DNA of 64,000 nucleotides from Nocardia mexicana NBRC 108244 (GCF_001613165.1 NZ_BDBV01000003.1:62001-126000); one strand, 5' to 3'; shown: positions 25,442-35,192, counted from the stretch's first letter. Notes: a model not told the origin generated them from the letters alone. Made by a program: numbers and translations.

Positions 25442-26542
25442 TCAGTGCGTCTGCCCCGTGAGGTAGCTGCGGAGGATCTCGGTCACCGTGGTGATCTGGG
25501 CGGTGGGGACTCGCTCGTCGACCTTGTGGGCGAGGTTCGGGTCGCCGGGGCCGAAGTTGACCGCGGGGATGCCGCGGGCGGCGAAGCGGGAGACGTCGGT
25601 CCAGCCGTACTTGGCGCGCACCCCGCCGCCGCCGTGCGCGTGCACCTTCTGCACGAGGTCCTTCGCCGCGGGCGCGGACAGCCCGGGCAGGGCGCCGGGG
25701 GCGCCGTCGGTGCGCTCGAAGGTCAGGTCGAGGCCCGAGAACACCTCGCGCACATGCTCGGTCGCCTCGTCGAGGGAACGGTCCGGTGCGAAGCGGAAAT
25801 TCACGACCACCGACGCCTCGTCGGGCACCACATTGCCCGCCACGCCGCCGGAGACCTGCACCGCCGACAAGCCTTCTCGATAGACGCAGCCGTCGATGTC
25901 GACCTGCCGGGGCCGATAGTCCCGCAGCCGCTCCAGGATCGGCGCCAGCTGGTGAATCGCGTTGTCTCCCAGCCACGCCCGCGCGGTGTGCGCGCGGGTG
26001 CCGGAGACCGTGAGCCGGGCCCGCAGGGTGCCCTGGCAGCCCGCCTCGATCCAGCCGCCGGACGGCTCGCCCAGGATCGCGAGGTCGCCGTCGAGCCATT
26101 CGGGCAGCTCGCGTTCGATGCGGCCGAGGCCGTTGAACTCGGCCGCGATCTCCTCGCAGTCGTAGCAGATCAGCGTCAGATCGCAGACCGGATCGGCGAC
26201 GGTGGCGGCCAGGTGCAGGAAGACCGCGTCGCCGGATTTCATATCGACGCTGCCGCAGCCGTGCAGCACCTGCTCGCCGCCCTCGAAGTCGAAGTGCCCC
26301 GGCACGTTGTCGGCGATCGGCACGGTGTCGAGATGACCGGCCAGGATCACCCGGGTCGGAAGGCCGCGATCGGTGCGGGCGAGCACGGTGTTGCCGTGCC
26401 GCAGCACCTCGAATCCGGTCGTCTGCTCGCGCAGCGCCCAGGTGACGGTGTCGGCGATCGCGGCCTCGTCCCGGGAGACACTCGGGATATCGACGAGAGC
26501 GGCGGTGAGGGTGATGGGGTCGGCGCGCAGATCGATGGTCAC
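25442..26542 (-). CDS. dapE: Succinyl-diaminopimelate desuccinylase
   Basis: The 366-residue M20 metallopeptidase hydrolyses N-succinyl-LL-diaminopimelate in lysine and peptidoglycan synthesis. Metal-site motifs are GHLDTVP (about residues 74-80), [10 protein letters not shown] and the Glu pair in [15 protein letters not shown] 26542 is preferred because TAGGCT ends seven bases before it, and the sequence upstream is Ser/Arg-rich and unlike the family. It is divergent from dapD with 80 bases between them. Confidence 0.93.
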   Translation of the reverse strand: MTIDLRADPITLTAALVDIPSVSRDEAAIADTVTWALREQTTGFEVLRHGNTVLARTDRGLPTRVILAGHLDTVPIADNVPGHFDFEGGEQVLHGCGSVDMKSGDAVFLHLAATVADPVCDLTLICYDCEEIAAEFNGLGRIERELPEWLDGDLAILGEPSGGWIEAGCQGTLRARLTVSGTRAHTARAWLGDNAIHQLAPILERLRDYRPRQVDIDGCVYREGLSAVQVSGGVAGNVVPDEASVVVNFRFAPDRSLDEATEHVREVFSGLDLTFERTDGAPGALPGLSAPAAKDLVQKVHAHGGGGVRAKYGWTDVSRFAARGIPAVNFGPGDPNLAHKVDERVPTAQITTVTEILRSYLTGQTH

Positions 26543-26549
26543 CCCACGC

Positions 26550-26555
26550 AGCCTA
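26550..26555 (-). promoter_or_regulatory. Leaderless -10 hexamer of dapE
   Basis: TAGGCT on the minus strand ends seven bases before GTG 26542. Confidence 0.55.
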
Positions 26556-26609
26556 ATGTTCGGGCCACCGCCCGCGGACCCACGGGACCGCCGGGAACTC
26601 GATTGCCCA

Positions 26610-26615
26610 TACACT
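26610..26615 (+). promoter_or_regulatory. Leaderless -10 hexamer of dapD
   Basis: TACACT ends seven bases before GTG 26623. Confidence 0.5.
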
Positions 26616-26622
26616 GACCTGC

Positions 26623-27576
26623 GTGAGTACTCAGGGAGCATCCGCAGTCGGCCTCGCCACGGTGACCGTGAACGGCACGGTCCTCGATACCTGGTTTCCG
26701 TATCCGGAGCTCGGCGAGTTCGCCGAATCCGCGACCACGAAGCTGACCCCGGCCGACCCCGAGTACGCCCGATTCGCCGAACTGGTGGGCTTCGACGAGG
26801 CCCGCCGCGTGGATGTGATCGCGGTCCGCACCACCATCGCCGACCTGTCGGCCCCGCCCGCCGACACCCACGACGAGTACCTGCGCCTGCACCTGCTCTC
26901 GCACCGGCTCGTGAGGCCGCACGGCCTGAGCCTGGAGGGCCAGTTCGGGCTGCTCGCCAACGTGGTGTGGACCAACCACGGGCCGTGCTCGGTGGAGGAG
27001 TTCGAACTGGTGCGCGCCAAGCTGCGCGCCCGCGGACCGGTCACCGTCTACGGCGTGGACAAGTTCCCCCGCATGGTCGACTACGTGCTGCCCGCGGGCG
27101 TCCGCATCGCCGACGCCGACCGTGTCCGCCTGGGAGCGCACCTGGCCGAGGGCACCACGGTCATGCACGAGGGTTTCGTCAACTTCAACGCCGGAACGCT
27201 CGGCGCCTCCATGGTGGAGGGCCGCGTCTCCGCGGGGGTCGTGGTCGGCGACGGCTCCGATATCGGCGGCGGCGCCTCGATCATGGGCACGCTGTCCGGC
27301 GGCGGCAAACAGGTCATCTCGATCGGCGAGCGCTGCCTGCTGGGCGCCAACGCGGGCCTGGGCATCTCCCTCGGCGACGACTCGGTGGTCGAGGCGGGCC
27401 TCTACCTCACCGCGGGCACCAAGGTCGCCCTCCCCGACGGCCGCACGGTCAAGGCCCTCGAACTCTCCGGCCGGTCCAACCTGCTCTTCCGCCGCAACTC
27501 CCTGACCGGCGCGGTGGAGGTCGTCGCCCGCCAGGGCACCGGCATCGAACTCAACGCCGCCCTGCACGCCAACTGA
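26623..27576 (+). CDS. dapD: Tetrahydrodipicolinate N-succinyltransferase
   Basis: The 317-residue enzyme succinylates tetrahydrodipicolinate, the step before DapC and DapE, both encoded in this window. It is of the actinobacterial DapD type, with a left-handed beta-helix of hexapeptide repeats in the middle ([20 protein letters not shown], then [20 protein letters not shown]) and the C-terminal NLLFRRNS segment. Length equals the M. tuberculosis protein (317 residues). Confidence 0.95.
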   Translation: MSTQGASAVGLATVTVNGTVLDTWFPYPELGEFAESATTKLTPADPEYARFAELVGFDEARRVDVIAVRTTIADLSAPPADTHDEYLRLHLLSHRLVRPHGLSLEGQFGLLANVVWTNHGPCSVEEFELVRAKLRARGPVTVYGVDKFPRMVDYVLPAGVRIADADRVRLGAHLAEGTTVMHEGFVNFNAGTLGASMVEGRVSAGVVVGDGSDIGGGASIMGTLSGGGKQVISIGERCLLGANAGLGISLGDDSVVEAGLYLTAGTKVALPDGRTVKALELSGRSNLLFRRNSLTGAVEVVARQGTGIELNAALHAN

Positions 27577-27693
27577 TCCGACGCGCCGAACGGCGTCATA
27601 CCCGGACCGTATTTCGGTGGCGGCGAGGTTGATTCGCCGACCTTCCGTCCGCCGGGCCGGTAGTCTCTGCTCCCATCAGAAGCCCAGACTGGG

Positions 27694-28518
27694 ATGGGGG
27701 CGGGTGCAGTGACCGACGCACCGCGAGCATGGCGCACCGTCGAAGCGTGGCGGCAACTGGCCGATCGCACCGATGTCGTTCTGGGCGACCACGTTCGCGC
27801 ATCCATCCCGTTCGACAAGGGGCTCGTCGACTACGAGCTGAAGGAATTGCGCGCGGACTCCGACGCTGTGGAGTACGACGGTCGGCGGATGCGCTGGTCC
27901 GATGTGGACTGGGTGATGTACAAGCGAACCCAGACGCAGCAGAAGGGGCCGGCTCTCAACGTCACGGTCAGTCGCAGCAATCAGGTCACCTTCGCGGTCG
28001 GCAACTGGGCAAGGGACGGCGAATCCGAGGAAGCCGCACTGAAATCGGCGCTGATGGTCTCGTACGTCTGGAATGGGAATTCCGACCTTCCCGCCGAGCC
28101 GTGGCTCGGCTTGGTCAGCCTGTCGCGGGCGTTCCTGGAGCCGCGCCTGATCGATGAGATCCTCCAGCAGGTGCGCGCCGGACAGCGGGCCCATGTCATC
28201 GACGCCGATGTAGACGTCGACGCCGACGGGTTCTACTTCCTCGACCAGAAGCAACCGCTGCGTCGATTCAGCGATGTCTACGTCAAGGACGAACCCGGCG
28301 AGATCAGCATCTATCCCATCAAAGGCTTCCGGGGCGGTGTCAGCCTCGACAAGAACTGCCCGAACGCGATGCTGCTGCCGGTGCTCTACAACGCACTCAC
28401 CACACCCGAACAACGGGCGAGCGCGGACGAAGAAATGAAAGATCCGCCGTGGCTGAAATGGGTGATCCTCGGCGTCCTCGTCGTCGTGGCCATCGTGGTG
28501 GCGGTCCTTGTCCTCTAG
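27694..28518 (+). CDS. Hypothetical protein with C-terminal membrane anchor
   Basis: The 274-residue protein is mostly soluble, with strands and Trp-rich motifs (EYDGRRMRWSDVDWVMY) and ends with a single hydrophobic helix (about residues 251-274, WVILGVLVVVAIVVAVLVL) that stops at the last residue, as in tail-anchored proteins. No family was recognised. ATG 27694 is used; GTG at 27709 is an alternative. A TAGTCT hexamer at 27661 could be its -10 with a short leader. The neighbours are dapD upstream and a convergent hypothetical gene. Confidence 0.7.
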   Translation: MGAGAVTDAPRAWRTVEAWRQLADRTDVVLGDHVRASIPFDKGLVDYELKELRADSDAVEYDGRRMRWSDVDWVMYKRTQTQQKGPALNVTVSRSNQVTFAVGNWARDGESEEAALKSALMVSYVWNGNSDLPAEPWLGLVSLSRAFLEPRLIDEILQQVRAGQRAHVIDADVDVDADGFYFLDQKQPLRRFSDVYVKDEPGEISIYPIKGFRGGVSLDKNCPNAMLLPVLYNALTTPEQRASADEEMKDPPWLKWVILGVLVVVAIVVAVLVL

Positions 28519-28550
28519 GGAGCGAGACCGCTGGGAGCGGTTGGTGAGGT

Positions 28551-29438
28551 TCAGTCCTTCGGTGCGGGGTTGATCTTGTCGCCGCCCCAGCTCAGGTCCG
28601 ACTTCTCGGCGATCTCGAACGTCTCGAAACGATCGTCCGCCAGAATCGCGTCGATCAGGGTTCGGGACCCGGCGACGATCGTGGAGTCGATGTCGATCTC
28701 GCTGGCCACGACCCATGTGTGGTCGGCGGGCCAGAGCAGCTGGGGCATCTGTCCGGTGAAATCGGTCATCCAGCCCAGGCCCGCCGAATACACCCAGCCG
28801 GGGTCGGCGAGTTCGGAGAGACCGGTGTCGAACAGCACGAAGTCGCGGCCGGGCCACCGCAGGAAAGGCCCGACCTCCATCGCCCGTTCGACCTCCGGCA
28901 CGACAGCGGCGGCCGTCTCCGCCTCGATTCGGGCTCGCTCACGTTCGAGCTCCTCCGGGTCGTCGTCGGTGGACGCGACGAATACCACACTCGAGGACGC
29001 GTCGGAGCCGCCGCCGTATCCGTTCCAGGCTCCGGCCGTCACCTCCTCCGGTGTTTCGGTGGCCGCGCGGAGGTGGACGGTGAGAGCGGCCAGCAGGTTC
29101 GGGTCGAACCACCCCAGGGCGGTGTTGCCTACCGACCACCCGTCGTCGAACGACATCGCCGCCTGGTCCTCACCATCGGTGAGGTTGCGCCACTGCACCA
29201 GCGGATGCATCACCCTGCCGTTACGCGCGGCGACCTCGGCCCACGGCCACATCGTCTCCTCCACGATCGTGGGACAGCCCCACTCGTCGATGACCGCCGC
29301 GTCGTAGCGGGTCGCCTCGACCGGGTGCAGGATCCGCACGTAAGCGTCGAAGCCGGTACCGGCGATGACGCCGATCCCGTCTCCCTTCGCGCGCTCCAGC
29401 AGCCACCTACCGCGTTCGACATCCTTCGTGAACTTCAT
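28551..29438 (-). CDS. Hypothetical protein coupled to the SCO6745-family gene
   Basis: The 295-residue soluble protein is acidic and Trp-rich (VIDEWGCPTIVEETMWPW, GAWNGYGGGSDASSS, FLRWPGRDFVLFDTGLSEL). The Trp/Asp pattern and GRDF/LWPADHTW motifs resemble actinobacterial proteins annotated only as hypothetical. No catalytic signature was recognised. Its ATG overlaps the stop of the upstream SCO6745-family gene by four bases, so they are expressed together. Confidence 0.75.
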   Translation of the reverse strand: MKFTKDVERGRWLLERAKGDGIGVIAGTGFDAYVRILHPVEATRYDAAVIDEWGCPTIVEETMWPWAEVAARNGRVMHPLVQWRNLTDGEDQAAMSFDDGWSVGNTALGWFDPNLLAALTVHLRAATETPEEVTAGAWNGYGGGSDASSSVVFVASTDDDPEELERERARIEAETAAAVVPEVERAMEVGPFLRWPGRDFVLFDTGLSELADPGWVYSAGLGWMTDFTGQMPQLLWPADHTWVVASEIDIDSTIVAGSRTLIDAILADDRFETFEIAEKSDLSWGGDKINPAPKD

Positions 29439-30286
29439 CCGGCCAGCCTCCCGGCGCGGAGGAAGTCGGCGGAACTGGCCAGTCCGGCGCTCCTGATGGT
29501 GCGGGCGGCCGGAACGAGTGCGCCGAGCGCCGCCTCGGCCCCGGGTATGTCTCGATAGGCCGTCGCGGCCAGGGCATCGGTGCGGGATTCGATATGCGCG
29601 CGGAGCGCGCGGCCCGCTTCGGTGATGCCGCCCGATTCCGTCAGCAGTCCGCGGGCCGTCAGCCGGGATTGCGCTGCGGCCCAGTCGCTTTCGCTCCAGC
29701 TACGGAGTTCGCGCCACATGTCCGGCGTGGTCCCGGTATCGGCGGCGAAGAGTACGACGGCCTCGCAACCGTCGAGCCCCTCGGCCAGCAGCGTGGCGAA
29801 GTGCCCGTCGCCGCGATGCTCGCGCAGGGTGGTGACGGCCTGCCAGAGCGCTTCGACCGGCTCGTCGGACGCGGGCAGGTCGCGATTGGCCGCGAACAAC
29901 GCGCGACCGCACGCGGGCGCGCCGTCGATCGCCGCCGTCACTGTGGGCAGCACCTGCGACGCGATATCGGCGCTGTCGGGGACCAGTTCACGCAGCACCC
30001 GCGCGGCGGAGGTGCGGCGCGCGTCCAGAATCGCCTCGGGGGCAGCGAACTTCCACGCGTCGGGAATCGCGCGCCGGACCATGTCGGGATGGAAGTTGTA
30101 GAAGACGGCCTCCACGACAGTGGGCCCCACCGGCCCGAGCGGCGCCGAGCGCGCACCGAAGTACCCCATCCAGAAACCACGCAGGCCAACGGCTTTCAGG
30201 GCGGAGACGCATTCGGGCGCGAAGTAGGTGATCGCGTGCAGCGGCTCCAGGACCCGCCACATGTCCCGCGCAAAGGTATCGCTCAT
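29435..30286 (-). CDS. SCO6745 family protein
   Basis: The 283-residue helical protein matches the actinobacterial SCO6745 family by its opening RDMWRVLEPLHAITYFAPEC and by FWMGYFGARSAPLGPVGPTV and VVEAVFYNFHPDMVRRAIPD. The C-terminal third (LTARGLLTESGGITEAGRAL) looks like a winged-helix module. Family members have no established function. ATG 30286 follows TATTGT by seven bases, suggesting a leaderless transcript that also carries the gene at 28551. Confidence 0.85.
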   Translation of the reverse strand: MSDTFARDMWRVLEPLHAITYFAPECVSALKAVGLRGFWMGYFGARSAPLGPVGPTVVEAVFYNFHPDMVRRAIPDAWKFAAPEAILDARRTSAARVLRELVPDSADIASQVLPTVTAAIDGAPACGRALFAANRDLPASDEPVEALWQAVTTLREHRGDGHFATLLAEGLDGCEAVVLFAADTGTTPDMWRELRSWSESDWAAAQSRLTARGLLTESGGITEAGRALRAHIESRTDALAATAYRDIPGAEAALGALVPAARTIRSAGLASSADFLRAGRLAG

Positions 30287-30293
30287 GAGATCG

Positions 30294-30299
30294 ACAATA
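30294..30299 (-). promoter_or_regulatory. Leaderless -10 hexamer of the SCO6745-family gene
   Basis: TATTGT on the minus strand ends seven bases before ATG 30286. Confidence 0.45.
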
Positions 30300-30322
30300 C
30301 GGTCGCGGCGGATACCTCGGGA

Positions 30323-30694
30323 TTACTCGATGCCGAAGGCGAGGACTCGAGCCGGAGTGATGCGAATCAGTTCACGAGAAGCACTCTGGATATAGGTGTC
30401 GATATCGCGCAGAGCCTGGGCGGTGCCCCGGATTTCGAGGCAGCGGACCTCCCAGGGGTCCACCGACTTGATGTCGTCGACGACGAAGGCCACCCGCTCC
30501 TCCTTGTCGAGGTTGCGGAACTTCTGCGAGGCGCCCATGTTGTACCCGGCGATATCGATGGTGCCGAGGGCCTCGTTGTAGCGGAACCCGACCGGGTTGT
30601 TCTGCGGCGAGCCGTCGGGGCGAATCGTCGCGAGCCGACCGAGCCGCTGACTGCGCAGGTATTCGATCTGGGCGGGCGACAGCGTGGCGATCAT
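30323..30694 (-). CDS. PPOX class F420/FMN-dependent split-barrel oxidoreductase
   Basis: The 123-residue protein has the split beta-barrel of pyridoxamine-phosphate-oxidase-like enzymes: LRSQRLGRLATIRPDGSPQN at the N terminus, NPVGFRYN, the phosphate-contact segment KFRNLDKEERVAFVVDD and WEVRCLEIRGTAQ. Members in F420-making actinobacteria reduce or bind F420; the window also carries fbiC. ATG 30694 is preferred because TACCGT ends six bases before it. Cofactor choice is inferred. Confidence 0.85.
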   Translation of the reverse strand: MIATLSPAQIEYLRSQRLGRLATIRPDGSPQNNPVGFRYNEALGTIDIAGYNMGASQKFRNLDKEERVAFVVDDIKSVDPWEVRCLEIRGTAQALRDIDTYIQSASRELIRITPARVLAFGIE

Positions 30695-30700
30695 GTGCCG

Positions 30701-30706
30701 ACGGTA
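30701..30706 (-). promoter_or_regulatory. Leaderless -10 hexamer of the PPOX gene
   Basis: TACCGT on the minus strand ends six bases before ATG 30694. Confidence 0.45.
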
Positions 30707-30740
30707 CAACCTCGAGTGCACTGAAGGTCAATCGCAGGGC

Positions 30741-31997
30741 TCACCGATCGGCGGCGGGATCACGGTCCTGGGGGATGGAAGGCGCTGTCTCCCCCAGATG
30801 TGCTGCCAGGGCCGGTTTCCCGCGCACCGAGGCGAGAAAGGCCGCGGCGGACTGCGGCATCAGCGCGGCGGCCACGATCGCCACCAGCGGCCCGAACGCC
30901 AGCGCGGCGAAGGCCGCGCCGTAGGAGACGCGGTCGACGATCGCCCCGAACAGCAGCGGGGACAGAATTCCACCCAGCTGCGCGCCGAAGACGATCATCC
31001 CGGCCGCCGTCCCGATCAGCGTGCTGGGCAACGCCCGCAGCGGCAGCGCCAGGGCGGCCATGTAGGTCAGCGCCCCGATCCCGGTGGCGACGGTCAACAC
31101 GACCATGAACACCGGAACCGAGGACGTGGCGGGCAGTACGAACAATCCCGCGGCCGCAATTACCATGCTGGGCACCACGATCCGGCGCGGACGCCCGCGC
31201 AGCCGGTCCGACAGCCAGCCACCGCTCACGATGCCGACGGCCGCCGCCACGGTCGGGAACACCGCGAGCAGGGCGGCCCGGTCCAGTTCCACGCCGCGCG
31301 CCTCGTGCAGATAGGTCGGCACCCACGAGACCAGTCCCCAGTTGAAGGCCCCGTACCCGAAGTAGATTGCCGCACAGCCGATCAGCGCGGGCACCCGGAA
31401 CAGCGACCACGACCCGCCGCCGACGGGGGCCGCCTCCGTCAGCGGCGGCGGCATCCAGCGCGACCAGGCGAGCACGACGAGCACCCCGAGCGCGGAGATC
31501 GCCACGAACATCCCCCGCCACCCGATACTCGGCAGCATGGCGGCCGCGATGACCGCCGCCAGCAGCACGCCGCAGGCATTGGAGGCGTTGGTCCAGCCCG
31601 CCGCGGTGGTCCGCTCGGCGGGCGTACTGCGCTCGGCCAGCGCCTTCGTCGCGGCGGCCGGAAAGACGCCCTGCACCAGACCGAACACGAACCGGGCGAC
31701 CAGCAGCGCCCCGAACGACCAAGCCAGCGCGGTCAATCCGGTGAATACCGACCACGCCAGCATGCCGATCACACACATGCGCAGCGCGCCGAACCGGTCG
31801 GCCAGCAGCCCGCCCGGCAACTGCATGGCCGCGTAGGCGAGAAAGAACGCCGAGACGATCATCCCGGTGCCGGTGTGGTCGAGATCGAGGTCGTCGGCGA
31901 TGGCGGGCAGCGCGAAGTTGATCACGAGCCGGTCGATGAAGTCGATCGTCCATGCCACGAACAGCAGCACAACGGTGATGCGGGCCGTGCGCGACAT
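30741..31997 (-). CDS. Major facilitator superfamily transporter
   Basis: The 418-residue membrane protein has about twelve hydrophobic helices and the MFS loop 2-3 motif GGLLADRFG. The start ARITVVLLFVAWTIDFIDRL resembles the anion:cation symporter (ACS) group, which takes up organic acids. GGAGG eight bases before ATG 31997 fixes the start. It lies 25 bases after the stop of fadD36, an acyl-CoA synthetase of the malonyl-CoA synthetase type, so the pair might import and activate a dicarboxylic acid; this link is inference. Confidence 0.85.
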   Translation of the reverse strand: MSRTARITVVLLFVAWTIDFIDRLVINFALPAIADDLDLDHTGTGMIVSAFFLAYAAMQLPGGLLADRFGALRMCVIGMLAWSVFTGLTALAWSFGALLVARFVFGLVQGVFPAAATKALAERSTPAERTTAAGWTNASNACGVLLAAVIAAAMLPSIGWRGMFVAISALGVLVVLAWSRWMPPPLTEAAPVGGGSWSLFRVPALIGCAAIYFGYGAFNWGLVSWVPTYLHEARGVELDRAALLAVFPTVAAAVGIVSGGWLSDRLRGRPRRIVVPSMVIAAAGLFVLPATSSVPVFMVVLTVATGIGALTYMAALALPLRALPSTLIGTAAGMIVFGAQLGGILSPLLFGAIVDRVSYGAAFAALAFGPLVAIVAAALMPQSAAAFLASVRGKPALAAHLGETAPSIPQDRDPAADR

Positions 31998-32022
31998 AGT
32001 TCGAGCCTCCGAACGCCGGATC

Positions 32023-33447
32023 TCAATCCAGCAGCTTCTTCTGCACCTTCCCCATGGCGTTGCGCGGCAACGACTCCACCCAGCGCACCTCCCGGGGCCG
32101 CTTGTGCGCGGAAAGCTGTTGCGCCACATGATCGATCAGCGCGGCTTCGTCTGTCACCGCGGCACCGGAAGGCACCACGTACGCGACGATCCGCTGGCCG
32201 AGATCGTCATCGGGCACACCCACGACCGCGACCTCGCCGACGGCCGGATGACCCAGCAGGCAGGTCTCGATCTCACCCGCGCCGATGCGGTAGCCGCCGG
32301 ATTTGATCAGATCCACCGACTCGCGCCCGACGATGCGGTGGAAGCCGTCCGGATCGATCGCGGCCACATCGCCGGTGGCGAACCAGCCGTCGGCGGTGCG
32401 GCATTCGGCGGTGGCCTCGGGACGGTTCAGGTAGCCGTCGAACAGCATCGGGCCGCGCACCTGCAGCCCGCCGATGCTCTCGCCGTCGTGGGGCACCGGC
32501 TCGCCCGCCTCGTCCCGCAGCCTGGTCTGCACACCGGCGACCGGCGTGCCCACCCAGCCGGGGCGGCGCTCACCGTCCGCGCGCGTCGACAGGGTGATCA
32601 TGGTCTCGCTCATGCCGTAGCGCTCGACCGGCGCATGACCCGTCAGCTCCCGCAGCCGCTCGAAGACGGGCACCGGCAGCGGGGCACTGCCCGACACCAG
32701 CAGCCGGGCATTCGCCAATTCCCGTGCGGCGCCGGGGTCCTCGGCGACCCGCGACCACACCGTGGGCACGCCGAAGTACAGCGTCCCCTTGGCCGCGGCA
32801 TACGCCGCCGGGGTGGGCTTGCCGGTGTGCACCAGCGGGCTGCCCACCCGGAGCGGGCCGAGCACGCCGAGGATGAGCCCGTGCACGTGGAACAGCGGAA
32901 GTCCATGCACCAGAATGTCGTTCGCCGTCCACGCCCAGGCCTCGGCGAGCGCGTCCAGCCCGGCGGCGATGGCCCGCCTGCTCAGCATCACGCCCTTCGG
33001 AGCCCCGGTGGTTCCGGAGGTATAGAGCACGAAAGCCGTTGCCTCCGGGGGAGGTTCGGGATAGACGTGCCAGGATCGCGCGTGCAGGCGCACCGGAATC
33101 ACCGGCAGCGTGGCGCCTTCGGGCGCCTCGCCGAGCCAGGCCTGCGCGCCCGAATCGTCGAGTATGTGCGTCATTTCGGCCGCACCCGCATCCGGCGGCA
33201 CCGGCACCGCGGTGACTCCGGCGATCAGGCATCCGATCACCGCCAGCACGGTCGCCGGGGTCGGGCGCGCCAGGATCGCCACCCGCTCCGCCCGCGCGAC
33301 CCGCTCTGCCACCGAGGTGGCCGCGCCCAGCAGATCGCTGCGCGACAGCGTGGTCCCGTCGATGGTGACGGCGTCCGGAATGTCCGCCCCGGCGGCGACG
33401 GCGGCCGCATTCAGCGACCGCAACAGCGGCAACGACCCATATGACAC
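32023..33447 (-). CDS. fadD36: Acyl-CoA synthetase FadD36, malonyl-CoA synthetase-like
   Basis: The 474-residue adenylate-forming enzyme has the P-loop LYTSGTTGAPKGV, HVHGLILGVLGPL, the A5 motif ERYGMSETM and A8 GRESVDLIKSGGYRIGAGEIE. The compact length and the HVHGL, RYGMSE and SVDLIKSGGY motifs are those of MatB-type synthetases that act on malonate and methylmalonate. It corresponds to Rv1193 (473 residues). GTG 33447 follows TAGGTT by six bases. Confidence 0.88.
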   Translation of the reverse strand: MSYGSLPLLRSLNAAAVAAGADIPDAVTIDGTTLSRSDLLGAATSVAERVARAERVAILARPTPATVLAVIGCLIAGVTAVPVPPDAGAAEMTHILDDSGAQAWLGEAPEGATLPVIPVRLHARSWHVYPEPPPEATAFVLYTSGTTGAPKGVMLSRRAIAAGLDALAEAWAWTANDILVHGLPLFHVHGLILGVLGPLRVGSPLVHTGKPTPAAYAAAKGTLYFGVPTVWSRVAEDPGAARELANARLLVSGSAPLPVPVFERLRELTGHAPVERYGMSETMITLSTRADGERRPGWVGTPVAGVQTRLRDEAGEPVPHDGESIGGLQVRGPMLFDGYLNRPEATAECRTADGWFATGDVAAIDPDGFHRIVGRESVDLIKSGGYRIGAGEIETCLLGHPAVGEVAVVGVPDDDLGQRIVAYVVPSGAAVTDEAALIDHVAQQLSAHKRPREVRWVESLPRNAMGKVQKKLLD

Positions 33448-33453
33448 GCGCCC

Positions 33454-33459
33454 AACCTA
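33454..33459 (-). promoter_or_regulatory. Leaderless -10 hexamer of fadD36
   Basis: TAGGTT on the minus strand ends six bases before GTG 33447. Confidence 0.55.
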
Positions 33460-33530
33460 CCAACGCGACGCGCCCGGCAACTCCCACGGCGCGACCCGCA
33501 GTTCCATGGGCTGTGACGGTTGACACAATG

Positions 33531-33567
33531 TTGAGTGGGTGAGAGTGTTGATATATAGCCTTCTCAC
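33531..33567 (+). promoter_or_regulatory. Promoter and inverted repeat upstream of DUF2236 copy 1
   Basis: TTGAGT (33531) and TATAGC (33554) are 17 bases apart and fit a -35/-10 pair. GTGAGAG at 33539-33545 and TCTCAC at 33562-33567 form an inverted repeat spanning the -10. The same arms occur upstream of the paralogue at 35265. Confidence 0.45.
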
Positions 33568-33584
33568 AGAGGATGGGGTCAACG

Positions 33585-34442
33585 ATGACCAGCCCGCGGC
33601 GCGCAACGACGGACGAAACCGGCCTTCCCGGTAGCGATTTCGACATCTCCCGCTACCTCGACGGGTCCGCGGCCTTCTTCGGTGCCGCGGCCAATGTCAT
33701 CATGCAGCTCAGCACGCCGCCGGTCGGCTACGGCGTGATGGAAAGCACCGTGGACAGCGGCAAGATCTTCCTCCATCCGATCAAGCGCACCCGCACCACG
33801 CTCACCTATCTGGCGGTGGCGATGCTGGGCAGCGACGACGAGCGCGCCGCCTACCGGGACGCCGTCAACGCCTCGCACCGCCCGGTCCGCTCGACCGCGT
33901 CGAGCCCGGTGAAGTACAACGCCTTCGACCCGCGCCTGCAGCTGTGGGTCGCGGCCTGCCTGTACTGGGGCGCCCGCGATCTGAACGAACGCATGCACGG
34001 CCCGATGAACGACGCCGACGCCGACGCCTTCTACCGGCACGCCGAGCGGCTGGGCTCCACGCTGCAGATGCCGCCCGAGCTGTGGCCGCCCGACCGCACC
34101 GCCTTCGACAGGTACTGGGCGGCGAATCTGGCGAAGACCACCATCGACCCGCCCGTCCGCGCCTACTTCCAGGATCTCGTCGATCTGAAGATGTTCCCGC
34201 TGCCGGTTCGGTTGGCGTTCGGCAGGTTTCACCGATTCGTCGTCGCGGGCCTGCTGCCGCCGCACCTGCGCGAGCAGATGGGGATGACCTGGAACGAGCG
34301 CGACGACCGCAGGCTCGCCCGGCTGCTGCGCACGGTCGGCGCGGTGGAGGCGCGCATGCCCACATCCGTGAAGATGTTCCCCGTCAACGCTTTCCTGCTC
34401 GATCTACGCCTCCGGCGCCGACTCGGACTGCGCCTGGTCTAG
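33585..34442 (+). CDS. DUF2236 (MpaB/rubber oxygenase-like) family protein, copy 1
   Basis: The 285-residue protein belongs to DUF2236, a helical family related to latex-clearing protein and MpaB, which are heme- or metal-dependent oxygenases. Conserved segments are [46 protein letters not shown] (His as a possible heme ligand) and [15 protein letters not shown] 33585 is chosen by comparison with the paralogue at 35265: both are preceded by GAGG and the same GTCAACG sequence. It is closely similar to copy 2 along its whole length. The substrate is unknown. Confidence 0.85.
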   Translation: MTSPRRATTDETGLPGSDFDISRYLDGSAAFFGAAANVIMQLSTPPVGYGVMESTVDSGKIFLHPIKRTRTTLTYLAVAMLGSDDERAAYRDAVNASHRPVRSTASSPVKYNAFDPRLQLWVAACLYWGARDLNERMHGPMNDADADAFYRHAERLGSTLQMPPELWPPDRTAFDRYWAANLAKTTIDPPVRAYFQDLVDLKMFPLPVRLAFGRFHRFVVAGLLPPHLREQMGMTWNERDDRRLARLLRTVGAVEARMPTSVKMFPVNAFLLDLRLRRRLGLRLV

Positions 34443-34459
34443 CGGAAGCGGTTGCCGCG

Positions 34460-35092
34460 CTACGAGATCCGGAAGCCCGGCACCACATGCTCGCGCGCGA
34501 AGCGCCGCAGGGCGGCATCGTCGTCGAGCGGGATGACCGTCTGCGGCGTGAGTGCCATCGACAGCGAGGTGCGCGCGATCATCTCCGCCAGCGGCTGCGG
34601 ATCGTACTGCGGCAGTTTGCCTTCGGACTGCAGCCGGGTGATGAATTCGGCGAGGTAGTCACGCCCCAGCTCGATCACGGGGGCGCCGTGCACAGTCAGG
34701 TACGGCAGCACGATCTCCGGCTCGGTCTTCAGCAGCCGATCCAGCAGCCGGTTGCCGCGCAGGCCGTCGATGAAGGCCACGAACAGCTCCGCGATCTGCT
34801 CCTCGGCGCCGGCGTCGCGGTCGATCTGCTGCTGCACGACCGCATCCACCTGATCGATGAACTGGCGCGCCTGCCGCAGCCCGACCGCCTGGATCAGATC
34901 CGACTTGCCCGCGAAGCGCCGGTAGAGCGTCGCCAGCGACAGCCCGCCGCGGCGAGCGACCTCGACCATGCTCGTCCGCTTGATACCGAAGTCGAGGAAT
35001 GCCATCAGTGCCGCATCGAGAACCTTCGACTGGCTGCGGTCCTCGGTGCCCGCCCCACGCACCAGCGGCAGCAGTTTGGCCAGCTTGGCCAT
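34460..35092 (-). CDS. TetR family regulator between the DUF2236 paralogues
   Basis: The 210-residue protein has a TetR HTH at about residues 18-65 (VLDAALMAFLDFGIKRTSMV, then GLSLATLYRRFAGKSDLI). It is convergent with DUF2236 copy 1 and divergent from copy 2, so it most likely controls one or both. The GTGAGAG/TCTCAC inverted repeats upstream of both DUF2236 genes are candidate operators. Confidence 0.88.
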   Translation of the reverse strand: MAKLAKLLPLVRGAGTEDRSQSKVLDAALMAFLDFGIKRTSMVEVARRGGLSLATLYRRFAGKSDLIQAVGLRQARQFIDQVDAVVQQQIDRDAGAEEQIAELFVAFIDGLRGNRLLDRLLKTEPEIVLPYLTVHGAPVIELGRDYLAEFITRLQSEGKLPQYDPQPLAEMIARTSLSMALTPQTVIPLDDDAALRRFAREHVVPGFRIS

Positions 35093-35192
35093 GACCCGAT
35101 CCCCTCTCGCTGTGACACGATGACATTAAAATCATCGCACATGATCAATGGGGGGTTGCCAGCGATTGACAGCATTGATCTTCGATGAGAAG

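Noticed and set aside
24578..26617. 679-residue plus-strand open frame opposite the LOG and dapE genes
   Set aside because: It is a GC-rich antisense shadow of conserved minus-strand genes with His/Gly/Arg-rich composition and no family features.
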